A DNA stretch of 25,431 bases from a virus: positions 1 through 25,431 of IMG/VR virus record IMGVR_UViG_3300044799_000111; one strand, written 5' to 3'. Shown one piece after another: positions 6,331 to 13,665 of this stretch (position 1 is its first letter; every line of letters starts with the position of its first letter). The notes beneath the pieces were generated by a model, which was given only the letters and a program-made list of their open reading frames with translations, was not told the origin of the DNA and searched no databases. The translations under genes were made by a program, and so were the position numbers.

Positions 6331-7523
6331 TACAGACCCCATCCTTTTTCCCTACATTTCTCAGTTAAAAGATTTGCTGGCATTCTCCGCAACTCCTCTC
6401 TAGACCAATCAGCAAAGTAACTTTCTTTAGCATCATCAAATGGCATTTCTGCTGCCACTTGTATTGACACATCCCGGAGCACCCTAGTAGACATTATCTT
6501 CCGCATACTGAATTGGATAATCTGATTTCTAACCCCAAGTCCCCACTCATAAACCTCTGGGAGAGATAGGGCACGTTCTACACCTTCATCATAGTCCATA
6601 ACCACAATTCCAGCTCGGAATCTATCCAAGGTAGCAGCGTCAATACTTTCTCTTGCGGTATACATTATATCCCCGCCATGACCAAAGGTATTCGCTGCTC
6701 CCATTATGACACAATCTTCATGTCTCTTTACCAATGGTTCTTTATACCTTTGAGGCACAAAGGCTTCATCATTAGCCAAGGCAGAATTTAATAGTACCAG
6801 CATATTCGGGTCGGCTGCATCAAGCTCATCAAATAAGAACAGCCCCCCGTTTTCAAATATATCTACAAACTGACTTTGCACATATTCAAACCTACCTTTA
6901 TCCCCCACTGGAAGAAGCCAGCCTTCTGCTTTTGCCTCATCCATGCCTACAGTACAGGATACCCCGGCAAACTTCGGGAGATCCAAGGCAATACAGACTT
7001 GCCTTGCCAGAAATGACTTCCCACATCCGGCTGGACCTATTAACAATGTATTCTGCCTGAGATAACAAAGGTTGACAATCCTATCAAATTCCTTAGGGGG
7101 AATAAATCCTGCACTCATCTTCACAATCTTTTTCTTATTGGGTAAATGAACATGTACAGTTTTTGGTCTGAGAGTATCCCACTTCTCTTCAGCTTCCTTT
7201 ATAGCTGCTGTAGCCTCATCTAATCTTGAATCAGCTTGGCTTAACCTCTGATTAATATCAGCATCTTGAAGAGCAAACTTGTCTACAATAAGTTCCCGTG
7301 TGTAGTTCCTTATCTCTGATTTTGTTTCATTTACAACTTCATTTTTGATAGTTGTCTTCGCCAAGCGGAGAGCCTCTTTCCATGCAGCCACTTTCGTCAT
7401 CTTTTCTTCAGGCTTATCTTCCTCCTCGGTGTCCCCAGAAGTCTCTTTAACAAAGTCATCCATTGCCTGAGCATTTTTGGTGTCCCCTTGAGGTACCCCC
7501 CATTCTTCACTTATTATATTCAA
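6330..7523 (-). CDS. MoxR/CbbQ-type AAA+ ATPase
   Basis: 397 aa. Residues 1-125 are charged and partly coiled-coil. The AAA+ core follows: Walker A GPAGCGKS (163-170), Walker B LFLFDELDAAD (228-238), sensor 1 GAANT (275-279) and arginine-finger DAATLDRFR (295-303). The YTARESIDAATLDRF pattern is typical of MoxR and CbbQ/NirQ ATPases, which remodel or activate target proteins. The only in-frame start near the beginning is TTG 7523, with AAAGG right next to it and a stop further upstream; the gene begins eight bases after the 46-aa gene, so coupling probably matters. The likely target partner is the following gene. Confidence 0.9.
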   Translation of the reverse strand: MNIISEEWGVPQGDTKNAQAMDDFVKETSGDTEEEDKPEEKMTKVAAWKEALRLAKTTIKNEVVNETKSEIRNYTRELIVDKFALQDADINQRLSQADSRLDEATAAIKEAEEKWDTLRPKTVHVHLPNKKKIVKMSAGFIPPKEFDRIVNLCYLRQNTLLIGPAGCGKSFLARQVCIALDLPKFAGVSCTVGMDEAKAEGWLLPVGDKGRFEYVQSQFVDIFENGGLFLFDELDAADPNMLVLLNSALANDEAFVPQRYKEPLVKRHEDCVIMGAANTFGHGGDIMYTARESIDAATLDRFRAGIVVMDYDEGVERALSLPEVYEWGLGVRNQIIQFSMRKIMSTRVLRDVSIQVAAEMPFDDAKESYFADWSREELRRMPANLLTEKCREKGWGL

Positions 7524-7530
7524 CCTTTGT

Positions 7531-7671
7531 TCACAAGTAGAAAGGCTTGTGCTTTTTTAAATTATTGTTAAAGTGTTCAAAAATATCCTCTGCTGTACAA
7601 AAGTGTGGACCCCCACATTGTTCCACATAAGCACGGACATCATCAATTGTTACCCTTAATGCTGCTCCCAT
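7531..7671 (-). CDS. Hypothetical 46-aa protein
   Basis: Start placed at ATG 7671 (MGAALRVTID) because GGAGGAAGAAC precedes it; a 60-residue version from 7713 lacks such a site. The gene overlaps the end of the 64-aa gene in another frame. The sequence VTIDDVRAYVEQ and TAEDIFEHFNN gives two short helices, perhaps a small helical adaptor. It is too short to assign. Confidence 0.55.
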   Translation of the reverse strand: MGAALRVTIDDVRAYVEQCGGPHFCTAEDIFEHFNNNLKKHKPFYL

Positions 7672-7837
7672 GTTCTTCCTCCCATTTTTGCTGGAGCTTT
7701 GCCCATTCATCACGGACTACTGGATGCCATAGCCCACTTGGTTCAGTGTTTGGATCAAAATGATCATGAGCATACTGCCTAAACACTTTTTCCCTTTCCG
7801 GACTCAGTGCGATAAAACAATAATCTGGTAGTGTCAT
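7643..7837 (-). CDS. Hypothetical 64-aa protein
   Basis: Starts at ATG 7837 with AGGAGA ten bases upstream. Hydrophilic, with aromatic residues and a predicted helix (DEWAKLQQKWEEEHG). It is the first gene downstream of promoter 7889 and leads the operon that contains the 46-aa protein, the MoxR ATPase and its partner. No family recognised. Confidence 0.65.
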   Translation of the reverse strand: MTLPDYCFIALSPEREKVFRQYAHDHFDPNTEPSGLWHPVVRDEWAKLQQKWEEEHGSSIKGNN

Positions 7838-7888
7838 TTTTTAATTTCTCCTGTTTTGCTATTCAACATGACTTTACCTTACAAACCA

Positions 7889-7921
7889 AGTATAAACCCA
7901 AGAAAACCCAAGAGCAATAGG
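7889..7921 (-). promoter_or_regulatory. Sigma70-like promoter, CCTATTG class
   Basis: On the minus strand, CCTATTGCTC (-35 TTGCTC at 7912-7917), a 17-bp spacer and TATACT (7889-7894). The leader of about 50 bases carries ATAGCAAAACAGGAG before the 64-aa gene. It drives the MoxR operon. Confidence 0.7.
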
Positions 7922-7958
7922 GGGATTCGGTACCACATTCAAAAAATTGTTAAGGATT

Positions 7959-8633
7959 CTACTGTTCTAAATAGTCGGCTCCCGGTCTCTCTTCATACCC
8001 CAACATTGCATCAGTTCTTCTACGATCTTTCTTGTCAATTAGACTAACCCGAACAGTTTTGGTTTGTGATAGCTCCATAGACCCAGCGGGAACCATACCT
8101 TTTGGAGAACCTTTTCCCCCACCAGAACCTCCAGTTGGAAGACCAACTTCATTAAGAGATTTTAACCTAAGTAAGAGCAGATCCAAGAACCTCAATTTCT
8201 TAGGAACTTCCATCTCATCCAGATCCCCCATAATAGAAGCTAAAACAATATCTATTGATTGATAAAGTTTACCCATAGTTCCAAGACGATTAGCTTCCAT
8301 AATCCCCTGAAGAGGAGAGTCCACTAGCCCTTGCAGATCGGAGACTACCTGTCCTACATTGACTTCTATCTGCCCATATAATCCCTTTTCCAGAAGTTCT
8401 CTAGCACTATCAGTAAGGTCAAAAGAGGATAAGGCTTCAGTTAAGGTCTCAACAAATTGTTCGGCTACCATATTATCTGGGAGAGCACGAATGGCAGGAA
8501 CAATTGTGGGAACTATCCTCTGTTCCTCAATTTTTCCATTTCCATTATAATGATATGGAGGCTTACGACAGGCTGCTCTGGCTTTTGCCTTTCCTATTTC
8601 TAATTCTTCTAATATTTCAGTGTCTGTATCCAT
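7959..8633 (-). CDS. Hypothetical protein, helical with Gly-rich segment
   Basis: The start is uncertain. ATG 8633 (MDTDTEILEE) is chosen, giving 224 aa; an in-frame TTG at 8669 would add 12 residues, and a TAG sits just above that. Neither has a normal SD. The product is mostly helical (residues about 55-160), with a Gly/Ser-rich hinge near 186-196 (TGGSGGGKGS) and a charged tail with KKDRRR. No family is recognised. Its own promoter (8721) lies inside the end of the previous gene. Arms in the leader (8644-8651, 8703-8710) may pair and affect translation. Confidence 0.65.
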   Translation of the reverse strand: MDTDTEILEELEIGKAKARAACRKPPYHYNGNGKIEEQRIVPTIVPAIRALPDNMVAEQFVETLTEALSSFDLTDSARELLEKGLYGQIEVNVGQVVSDLQGLVDSPLQGIMEANRLGTMGKLYQSIDIVLASIMGDLDEMEVPKKLRFLDLLLLRLKSLNEVGLPTGGSGGGKGSPKGMVPAGSMELSQTKTVRVSLIDKKDRRRTDAMLGYEERPGADYLEQ

Positions 8634-8643
8634 AAAGTTAGGA

Positions 8644-8710
8644 GAGGGGAGGATTAAAGGAGCACCCAAGGCTGACTAGACCTGTAAGCAAAACAAGGAT
8701 TTCTCCCCTC
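8644..8710 (-). promoter_or_regulatory. Leader inverted repeat that may mask a GAGGGGAG ribosome site
   Basis: On the minus strand, GAGGGGAG (8703-8710) can pair perfectly with CTCCCCTC (8644-8651), which lies just before ATG 8633. The loop is about 51 nt. It is the only strong purine stretch in this leader. Confidence 0.35.
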
Positions 8711-8720
8711 ACCTAACCCT

Positions 8721-8748
8721 ATTATACCATCCCATTACTAGAGAGCAA
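8721..8748 (-). promoter_or_regulatory. Sigma70-like promoter inside end of 183-aa gene
   Basis: On the minus strand, TTGCTC (8743-8748), a 16-bp spacer and TATAAT (8721-8726). The -35 overlaps the last codons and stop of the upstream gene. It drives the 224-aa gene. Confidence 0.6.
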
Positions 8749-9289
8749 CCCCTAATCCTGTTTCAGTATTCTTTACTTTAGGTTTAGGTTTAACTTCTTT
8801 TTTTGTTCTCTTAACTCTTTTTGTACCCGATTTCTTACGCTCTTCCAGACCAAGTTGTTCAGCTACCATTAACTCAGGAAATAAGGTTGCCATGATATGA
8901 TCCCTGACCTGATCATAAGGGAAGTCTTCCTCTAATGTTGTGTAAAACATGGAGCATTTCGTTTCGTCAGGGAACACAATGTACCAACCCATTTTCCCAC
9001 GAGTTAGTTTGGATACAACATAAAATTTCGGCAGGAGATCACACACATACAGCCCATATTCTAGAGAGATTGAAAGTCGTTTAAGCTCTTTATCTTCTTC
9101 AGCAGAGGTTTCACTTACATATCTCCAGATGATTACTGGTTTGAAGGTTCGTTTATGAATTGCTCCTATAATTACAGAGTTCCCAGACAAAAGCTGGTCT
9201 GTCTGGGAACGTCTGTGTCCTTCGTTAAAACTTTTTTTGAACTCATCACCAATTCTCTGCGTAAAAGTTCTTTGGTTTTCCTGGTGCAT
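8738..9289 (-). CDS. Hypothetical protein with Lys-rich tail
   Basis: 183 aa; start ATG 9289 with AAGGAAATACT upstream. The first half alternates strands and helices (for example SVIIGAIHKRTFKPVIIWRY), and the last 35 residues are Lys/Pro-rich (KKSGTKRVKRTKKEVKPKPK), probably disordered and nucleic-acid-binding. The tail resembles the basic Lys/Pro segments of the sigma-like, SSB-like and UvsY-like proteins in this window. It follows the homing endonuclease gene after a 90-base gap with TATAAT boxes, so it may have its own promoter. Confidence 0.65.
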   Translation of the reverse strand: MHQENQRTFTQRIGDEFKKSFNEGHRRSQTDQLLSGNSVIIGAIHKRTFKPVIIWRYVSETSAEEDKELKRLSISLEYGLYVCDLLPKFYVVSKLTRGKMGWYIVFPDETKCSMFYTTLEEDFPYDQVRDHIMATLFPELMVAEQLGLEERKKSGTKRVKRTKKEVKPKPKVKNTETGLGVAL

Positions 9290-9321
9290 AGTATTTCCTT
9301 TGTTACGCTTAATAAGTTAAT

Positions 9322-9363
9322 ATTATATGCTATAATTATAAACGGTGTAGCACATGATCCTAA
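9322..9363 (-). promoter_or_regulatory. Weak promoter candidate before the 183-aa gene
   Basis: Two TATAAT matches on the minus strand (9322-9327 and 9335-9340). The second has TTAGGA 17 bases upstream (9358-9363). The region is very A/T-rich, so the call is tentative. Confidence 0.35.
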
Positions 9364-9378
9364 CCAATTCCAGAAAAA

Positions 9379-10050
9379 CTACTGTTGATCCTTTCTCTTA
9401 GTCTGTAAACCTTTAGAATAGGAAACAGTTTGTTCTCTATGCCGAATTCCCCATCTAATCCGCTGTGCTTTTGACATTTTTGCTCGTGTTTCAGGAGAGG
9501 ACTTCTTACCGCATTGCGCTTTTGATATATTTGCTCGTGTTTCAGGAGAAAGGTTTTCACATTTATGTGCTTTTGACATTTTTGCCAGTGTTTCAAGAGA
9601 AGGGTGCTTACCCCACATAGGATTTCTTTCTCCTTTCTTTGACTCTGAGATCTTTACTCGTGTTTCAAGAGAAAGGTTCTTACGCTTCTTTGCTTTTGAC
9701 ATGTTTTCCTTAGCCTGAATAGTATGTTTATACCCAAAACAAGAACCAGCAGTAGGACTTTTATTATACATATTATCCCAACCTACCAATCTCTTATACT
9801 TATTTATCCAATACTGTTCTCTCTTTTTTCCTCCTGTCAAATCTTCTTTTGCACATCTTTCTAAAACCTTAAATTCAAAAGCATCTTCTCCGTATTTATT
9901 ATATGCTCTTTGCAAATGACAATGTGGATATTTTTTGTGTCTTAGATCATAGATATGCCCTTTCCATCTTCCATCTAAATCCACAGCGGAACCTATATAA
10001 ACATTTTCATTTATAGTATTCCTAATTTTGTATATTCCTGAATTAACCAC
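9379..10050 (-). CDS. Freestanding GIY-YIG homing endonuclease with NUMOD3 repeats
   Basis: 223 aa from GTG 10050, chosen because AGGA lies eight bases upstream and the start falls four bases after the stop of the previous gene; the longer open frame only shadows that gene. Residues 5-7 GIY and 18-20 YIG, Arg28 and His32 (GRWKGH) and a Glu near 78 (KREQYW) form the nuclease domain. After it comes a DNA-binding tail of four NUMOD3-like repeats ((S/P)xETRxKMSKA). The family nicks or cuts DNA at cognate sites and spreads its own gene. The gene is wedged between the hypermodification-type gene and the 183-aa gene, consistent with later insertion. Confidence 0.9.
   Translation of the reverse strand: MVNSGIYKIRNTINENVYIGSAVDLDGRWKGHIYDLRHKKYPHCHLQRAYNKYGEDAFEFKVLERCAKEDLTGGKKREQYWINKYKRLVGWDNMYNKSPTAGSCFGYKHTIQAKENMSKAKKRKNLSLETRVKISESKKGERNPMWGKHPSLETLAKMSKAHKCENLSPETRANISKAQCGKKSSPETRAKMSKAQRIRWGIRHREQTVSYSKGLQTKRKDQQ
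9466..9700 (-). repeat. 51-bp tandem repeats encoding NUMOD3 motifs
   Basis: On the plus strand, GCTCGTGTTTCAGGAGA occurs at 9482 and 9533, with variants at 9584 and 9656: a 51-bp period, then 72 bp in the last step from a 7-codon insertion. Coding repeats within the homing endonuclease gene. Confidence 0.75.
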
Positions 10051-10054
10051 AAAT

Positions 10055-10933
10055 CTATTCCTGATAAGGAGTAAAAGTACTCCTAGGTCTACCTTGTCCA
10101 AGGCGCACTCTTTCATATTTATCCCACTCGCAAAGGCTATGTTCAATTTCCCGCATACTTAGGGAACCCCACTCTCCCCCACCTAACGAATCCCATACTT
10201 CGCTGAGTACTGAAAAGATGATACGCATTTCTTCTAAACATTGTTTAGCTGAACAGCCCTGCTCATAGGGTCTTCCATAAAGTCTATTCAACCCCCGCCT
10301 TGCTCCCACTCCAGGATTTGCCCAAGTCATAATATCTGAAGCAGTCCGCAGAAGGCTTGACCAACGAAGATCACTAACCACTTCATAAGCCATGAACCCA
10401 GAACCTCCCCAACTTGGATATGGAAGAAAAGCCTTATGAGTTTCCTCAAGAGACCGGGTTTTCATAGCAACAGCAGCTAATTCTTTTCTTACTTTCCAAA
10501 TGGGATCAAGAGTATGATAAACAACTACTTCAGTTTTTGGTAGAGACAAACCCATATTAGGAATATTGTAGGCTCCTGTGAAAACCCTTTCTCCCTTAAC
10601 AAGTAATTCATTAGCTAACTTCATAACCTTTTCAGGCTCCCATTTCTTTAGGAACCCAAGTTTCTGGGAGAACTCAATTGTTCCAAATCTCCTGAAGACG
10701 CAAGCATTAAATAAAAGTAAATCCCCCGGTTGATTATCCGAGCAGGGACCCACTAAATTCTCTCTCATCCAGACAGTAGTTCTATCTAACTCACGAAAGA
10801 CATTTGTGAACTTATATTTTAGAAGTATAGGATCTTCTGTCCATGGGGGAGGTTCCCCATGTAATCTCTTGAGATAAATATTATGTCGCTCCATCATGAA
10901 ATCCAAAATACCAATAAGATCCGGTAGTGGCAT
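10055..10933 (-). CDS. Putative DNA base hypermodification protein (5-hmdU kinase helical / alpha-GPT-PPlase-like)
   Basis: 292 aa. Start ATG 10933 is chosen because AGGTG is eight bases upstream; ATG 10984 would overlap the NUDIX gene by 50 bases. The block MMERHNIYLKRLHGEPPPWT followed by EDPILLKYKFTNVFRELDRT (residues 13-52) resembles the helical domain linked to 5-hydroxymethyluracil DNA kinases and the alpha-glutamyl/putrescinyl thymine pyrophosphorylase group of phages with modified thymines. There is no P-loop kinase domain in this protein, so it is a standalone helical member. It may act on modified thymidine in DNA. The gene follows the NUDIX gene and is next to the homing endonuclease. 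I recall the family pattern; a profile search would be needed to fix the clade. Confidence 0.7.
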   Translation of the reverse strand: MPLPDLIGILDFMMERHNIYLKRLHGEPPPWTEDPILLKYKFTNVFRELDRTTVWMRENLVGPCSDNQPGDLLLFNACVFRRFGTIEFSQKLGFLKKWEPEKVMKLANELLVKGERVFTGAYNIPNMGLSLPKTEVVVYHTLDPIWKVRKELAAVAMKTRSLEETHKAFLPYPSWGGSGFMAYEVVSDLRWSSLLRTASDIMTWANPGVGARRGLNRLYGRPYEQGCSAKQCLEEMRIIFSVLSEVWDSLGGGEWGSLSMREIEHSLCEWDKYERVRLGQGRPRSTFTPYQE

Positions 10934-10934
10934 A

Positions 10935-11606
10935 TTAGACACCTGCTTTTTTCCAATCAACTTCTCTTGGTCGGGTAGACCCATAATATAAATATCCTAA
11001 TATAGCTTTTGTCCATGGTTCTAAATTAGGTAGTTCAGCAACTGCATTGATGGGCATATACATATAACTCATCTGGTCTTTTTCCCTGACAGCTACCTCG
11101 TTTTCAACATCCCATCTAAACACAAATCCAATGTGAACAAGATCCACAGGCTCCTCAGTACCAGCAATTGTTCCTAAAAAGAATAGTTTTTCTGGAAAGG
11201 GTATGTTAAAGGAAATCCCGGGAGCTTCAGAGATATCCAATTCTTCCATGAGTTCCCGCTGTGCTGCTCTGATAATAGGATGTTCAATAATCCCAAGGTC
11301 ACCAATATTAGCATGACCACCAATTCCTATCCCTGATAGACCATGTAACAGCTTTTCCCCTTGTGTTGGTTTACGAGTGAATGTAAGATATTTTTTCTGA
11401 CTGGTCTTTACGAGCACATAGGGCACTACCTGTCGGTAGTCCGTATTCTTCTCAGCTAACTCACGAGGCATGGTATCAGACTCATTCATGATATCATACA
11501 GCCAAGTATCATCATATTCCTCTGTAAACAGCACAGGTCTAAATCCATATCCAAATCGTTCCTTTACAAACTTGTCTGGGATAACCAGTAATTCTTCATT
11601 GCTCAT
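10935..11606 (-). CDS. NUDIX hydrolase
   Basis: 223 aa, start ATG 11606. A NUDIX box is visible: GGHAN (96-100), Glu108, and RELMEELDI (117-125), where REx-x-EE are the metal and catalytic positions and Asp replaces the usual Gly. N-terminal 60 residues are family-specific; the core strands (VVPYVLVKTSQKKYLTFTR) precede the box. The family hydrolyses nucleoside diphosphates linked to another moiety. Placement in front of the hypermodification-type gene suggests the substrate could be a nucleotide such as a dTTP or modified dNTP (inference). The start lies in the stop region of the DUF5049 gene's downstream neighbour, so co-translation is likely. Confidence 0.85.
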   Translation of the reverse strand: MSNEELLVIPDKFVKERFGYGFRPVLFTEEYDDTWLYDIMNESDTMPRELAEKNTDYRQVVPYVLVKTSQKKYLTFTRKPTQGEKLLHGLSGIGIGGHANIGDLGIIEHPIIRAAQRELMEELDISEAPGISFNIPFPEKLFFLGTIAGTEEPVDLVHIGFVFRWDVENEVAVREKDQMSYMYMPINAVAELPNLEPWTKAILGYLYYGSTRPREVDWKKAGV

Positions 11607-11860
11607 TTCTTACTCCTCAGATTTTCTACTTCAAAACCGTTGACCAACCCGGTAAGGTATTCTTCCTGATGATCCTGCAACCATACCACAAGCTCATAGA
11701 GTTCCAACTCATCAGCAATCCTCTGAACCCTACGCCATTCCATCATATTGGTTTTCCCAGTATTCCTTACCTCTTTAATTCCATCTGCAACTGCTTCAGA
11801 AACAATCACTGGCTGATCTTTGCTAGGTTTAGCAGGTCTTTCATTATAGACTTTCTTCAT
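11603..11860 (-). CDS. DUF5049 family protein
   Basis: 85 aa from ATG 11860, preferred since GAGG lies six bases upstream; ATG 11872 would add four residues. The sequence VSEAVADGIKEVRNTGKTNM followed by a helix with RIADELELYELVVWL and YLTGLVNGFE matches the DUF5049 pattern seen in many phages (small helical protein; function unknown). It overlaps the end of the 138-aa gene (upstream) and its stop overlaps the NUDIX start, so it lies within one operon. Confidence 0.8.
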   Translation of the reverse strand: MKKVYNERPAKPSKDQPVIVSEAVADGIKEVRNTGKTNMMEWRRVQRIADELELYELVVWLQDHQEEYLTGLVNGFEVENLRSKK

Positions 11861-12260
11861 CTGTACCCTCATTTTCTTCTAGTATATCTTTTGTGTCTAT
11901 ATTAATATGAGATAATTCTTTTGTGCTTTCCCCTTCAGCTTCGTAACCATGAGCAAATAACCAGTCCAGTAACTCAGGGTGATAAGGTTCAAATTCTTTA
12001 ACCCCACATTTCAGCACCTGTTGAGCAAGAAGGGCAAGGATTTTCTCCCCTTTAATTGTCTTCCAAGTATCTGCTCCAAACAGAGTTTTATATTTCTTAA
12101 TCTTATCCCGTAAAGGTGAAATCTGAAGAGACAGGTACACCATCGCTTTCCCAACATTCACTTTGTCAAGATCCACAAAAGCATTGGCAAGATCTTCTAT
12201 GAACTGCTTCCTCTGATGTTCCCGTGCTTTTCTGACTCCTGCAATATTTATTATATTCAT
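11844..12260 (-). CDS. Hypothetical 138-aa protein
   Basis: Start ATG 12260 overlaps the previous stop by ATGA, so translation is coupled. Helical and charged; the last 25 residues are acidic (DILEENEGTDEESL). Basic N-terminus (VRKAREHQRKQ). No family is recognised. Member of the small-gene operon reaching from the 82-aa gene to the NUDIX gene. Confidence 0.65.
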   Translation of the reverse strand: MNIINIAGVRKAREHQRKQFIEDLANAFVDLDKVNVGKAMVYLSLQISPLRDKIKKYKTLFGADTWKTIKGEKILALLAQQVLKCGVKEFEPYHPELLDWLFAHGYEAEGESTKELSHINIDTKDILEENEGTDEESL

Positions 12261-12532
12261 TGTACAATTTCCTCAACTGTAAATCTAGTTCTATACGGAC
12301 AATCCTTATTATACTCTTCCAAAAAAGTTATCTTAAGCAATGCACCACAGAAATTACAAAATGCTTCTTCGTCCCAATAACCCTTTTCATTAGCCAATCC
12401 TGGAGGAGGATTCATATTGAAGAAAGTATACCCTAAACAGTTCGGGCAGCAACATATTCCTAAATGATTACAAAGTCCAAACTGTACTTTTCCTTCTCCA
12501 GGAGCTAACCTTTTTTCTACTGTCTTAGCCAT
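12257..12532 (-). CDS. Hypothetical zinc-ribbon-like 91-aa protein
   Basis: Cysteines at LCNHLGICCCPNC (residues about 20-32) and CNFCG (about 59-63) give a two-knuckle zinc-ribbon pattern. The start ATG 12532 overlaps the preceding TAA (TAATG). A zinc-binding adaptor or nucleic-acid-binding role fits the layout; no family is recognised. Confidence 0.65.
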   Translation of the reverse strand: MAKTVEKRLAPGEGKVQFGLCNHLGICCCPNCLGYTFFNMNPPPGLANEKGYWDEEAFCNFCGALLKITFLEEYNKDCPYRTRFTVEEIVQ

Positions 12533-13122
12533 TATTCTTTTACAATCACTGGTCTTTTTACCTTATATACTCCGGGTTCTCGCCAGTCTATCGTCCCCAT
12601 TATCCGAATATGTTTTGGGTAATCAGATATTATTGGTTCCCCATTATGATCTTGATAAGCATCAATCCCCAAGTTCTCAAATATTTTTGTTCCTGCCCAG
12701 ATATTAACCCTAGCTTCCCTACTATATTCATCAAAGACACTCAGACAGACAGACATGTCCCCATTATCAGCCACGAAACCTTTAGCAGATACAACCTCCC
12801 CATCTATTAAGATACGGCTACCTATCTCTGGGAGAGGGGCGTTGACATCTCTTCGCATACACCTGCATACCATTGCTTCCTGTTTAACAGTTAGTTTTCC
12901 AAATTTGTTTATAGCGTCCAGTAATGAACTCCAGAAAGTAAACTGTTTGAGTAAATGTTGGTTACTCTTTTCCCCATTCTTCTCTGCTTGGTCAAGCAAT
13001 TGCTCATATCTGGAAAATTGATCTTCACAGAAAGCCTTTACAGCTTCAGGGGATGCTCCACTATCAATTCCAGATTGGCGCATCTGTTTAATTACTTTTT
13101 CCAAGTCCACTTGATGTGCCAT
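12532..13122 (-). CDS. Hypothetical 196-aa protein
   Basis: I choose ATG 13122 (MAHQVDLEKV), which shares a base with the previous stop (TAATG) and has GAGG upstream; the open frame runs 33 bases further. The first half is helical (VIKQMRQSGIDSGASPEAVK), the second strand-rich (RILIDGEVVSAKGFVADNGD), which could be an OB-like or other beta-barrel fold, but I see no diagnostic motif. Function unknown. Confidence 0.6.
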   Translation of the reverse strand: MAHQVDLEKVIKQMRQSGIDSGASPEAVKAFCEDQFSRYEQLLDQAEKNGEKSNQHLLKQFTFWSSLLDAINKFGKLTVKQEAMVCRCMRRDVNAPLPEIGSRILIDGEVVSAKGFVADNGDMSVCLSVFDEYSREARVNIWAGTKIFENLGIDAYQDHNGEPIISDYPKHIRIMGTIDWREPGVYKVKRPVIVKE

Positions 13123-13373
13123 TACTTTTTCCTCTTCCGCCAGAATCCATAACACCCCTTCATTTCTTCTCCTGTCTCTGTATGATAAGCCTGAGTGTAC
13201 ATATACTCAAAATCATTTCCCCACCTACTTCTAGAATAATTATCCCCCATAGCAAGATCCTTTGTGTGAGTACAAAACAACCAGCCCTCGCTTGGTCTTC
13301 CTTTTAAATGAAGGTTCTGGCTACCTATTATTATCCCCTCATTATCAACTGGTCTTTTGTACCCTTCTGTCAT
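13122..13373 (-). CDS. Hypothetical 83-aa protein
   Basis: Start ATG 13373 has a strong GGAGGAG nine bases upstream. Small Gly/Tyr/aromatic-rich protein (RSRWGNDFEYMYTQAYHTET) with a basic C-terminus (WRKRKK). It overlaps the end of the 82-aa gene by 29 bases. No family recognised. Confidence 0.6.
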   Translation of the reverse strand: MTEGYKRPVDNEGIIIGSQNLHLKGRPSEGWLFCTHTKDLAMGDNYSRSRWGNDFEYMYTQAYHTETGEEMKGCYGFWRKRKK

Positions 13374-13593
13374 TATTCTCCTCCAATCTTCGAGCTATTT
13401 TATATATTTTCTTGGTGACTACCTCTGTAATTCTAGCATGTGATTCATCCAGATCAACATTGTAACACAGGGAACAACACCATCCCCTTTTGTATCCCTC
13501 TTCATCCAAACCCATAACATGAGTTACATGCCCATGTTTTTGACAAAATTCCTCTGTTTTCTGGTTAAGATCAAATTGTGTTACATCTGGCAT
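13345..13593 (-). CDS. Hypothetical Cys/His-rich 82-aa protein
   Basis: Start ATG 13593 preceded by AAGGAGAACTTCTA, which resembles the leader common at the left end. CQKHGH near residue 17 and GWCCSLC near 38 could bind zinc; the C-terminal half is a basic helix (TEVVTKKIYKIARRLEENND). First gene of the small-gene operon below the terminator-like hairpin at 13618. Confidence 0.6.
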   Translation of the reverse strand: MPDVTQFDLNQKTEEFCQKHGHVTHVMGLDEEGYKRGWCCSLCYNVDLDESHARITEVVTKKIYKIARRLEENNDRRVQKTS

Positions 13594-13617
13594 TAGAAGT
13601 TCTCCTTGTTATAGACA

Positions 13618-13641
13618 GGGGAGCCTTTTTAAAGGCTCCCC
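13618..13641 (-). terminator. Long GC-rich palindrome, possible terminator
   Basis: An 11-bp perfect stem (GGGGAGCCTTT / AAAGGCTCCCC) with a 2-base loop, 24 bases after the 69-aa gene. No T-tract follows on the minus strand, so termination may be inefficient; it could also slow transcription or stabilise the RNA end. Confidence 0.55.
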
Positions 13642-13665
13642 CTATCTAAATGTGTTGTTGTTCGG

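Noticed and set aside
10051-10146. 32-residue N-terminal extension of the homing endonuclease
   Set aside because: Overlaps the previous gene, and the GIY motif starts right after the better-placed GTG.
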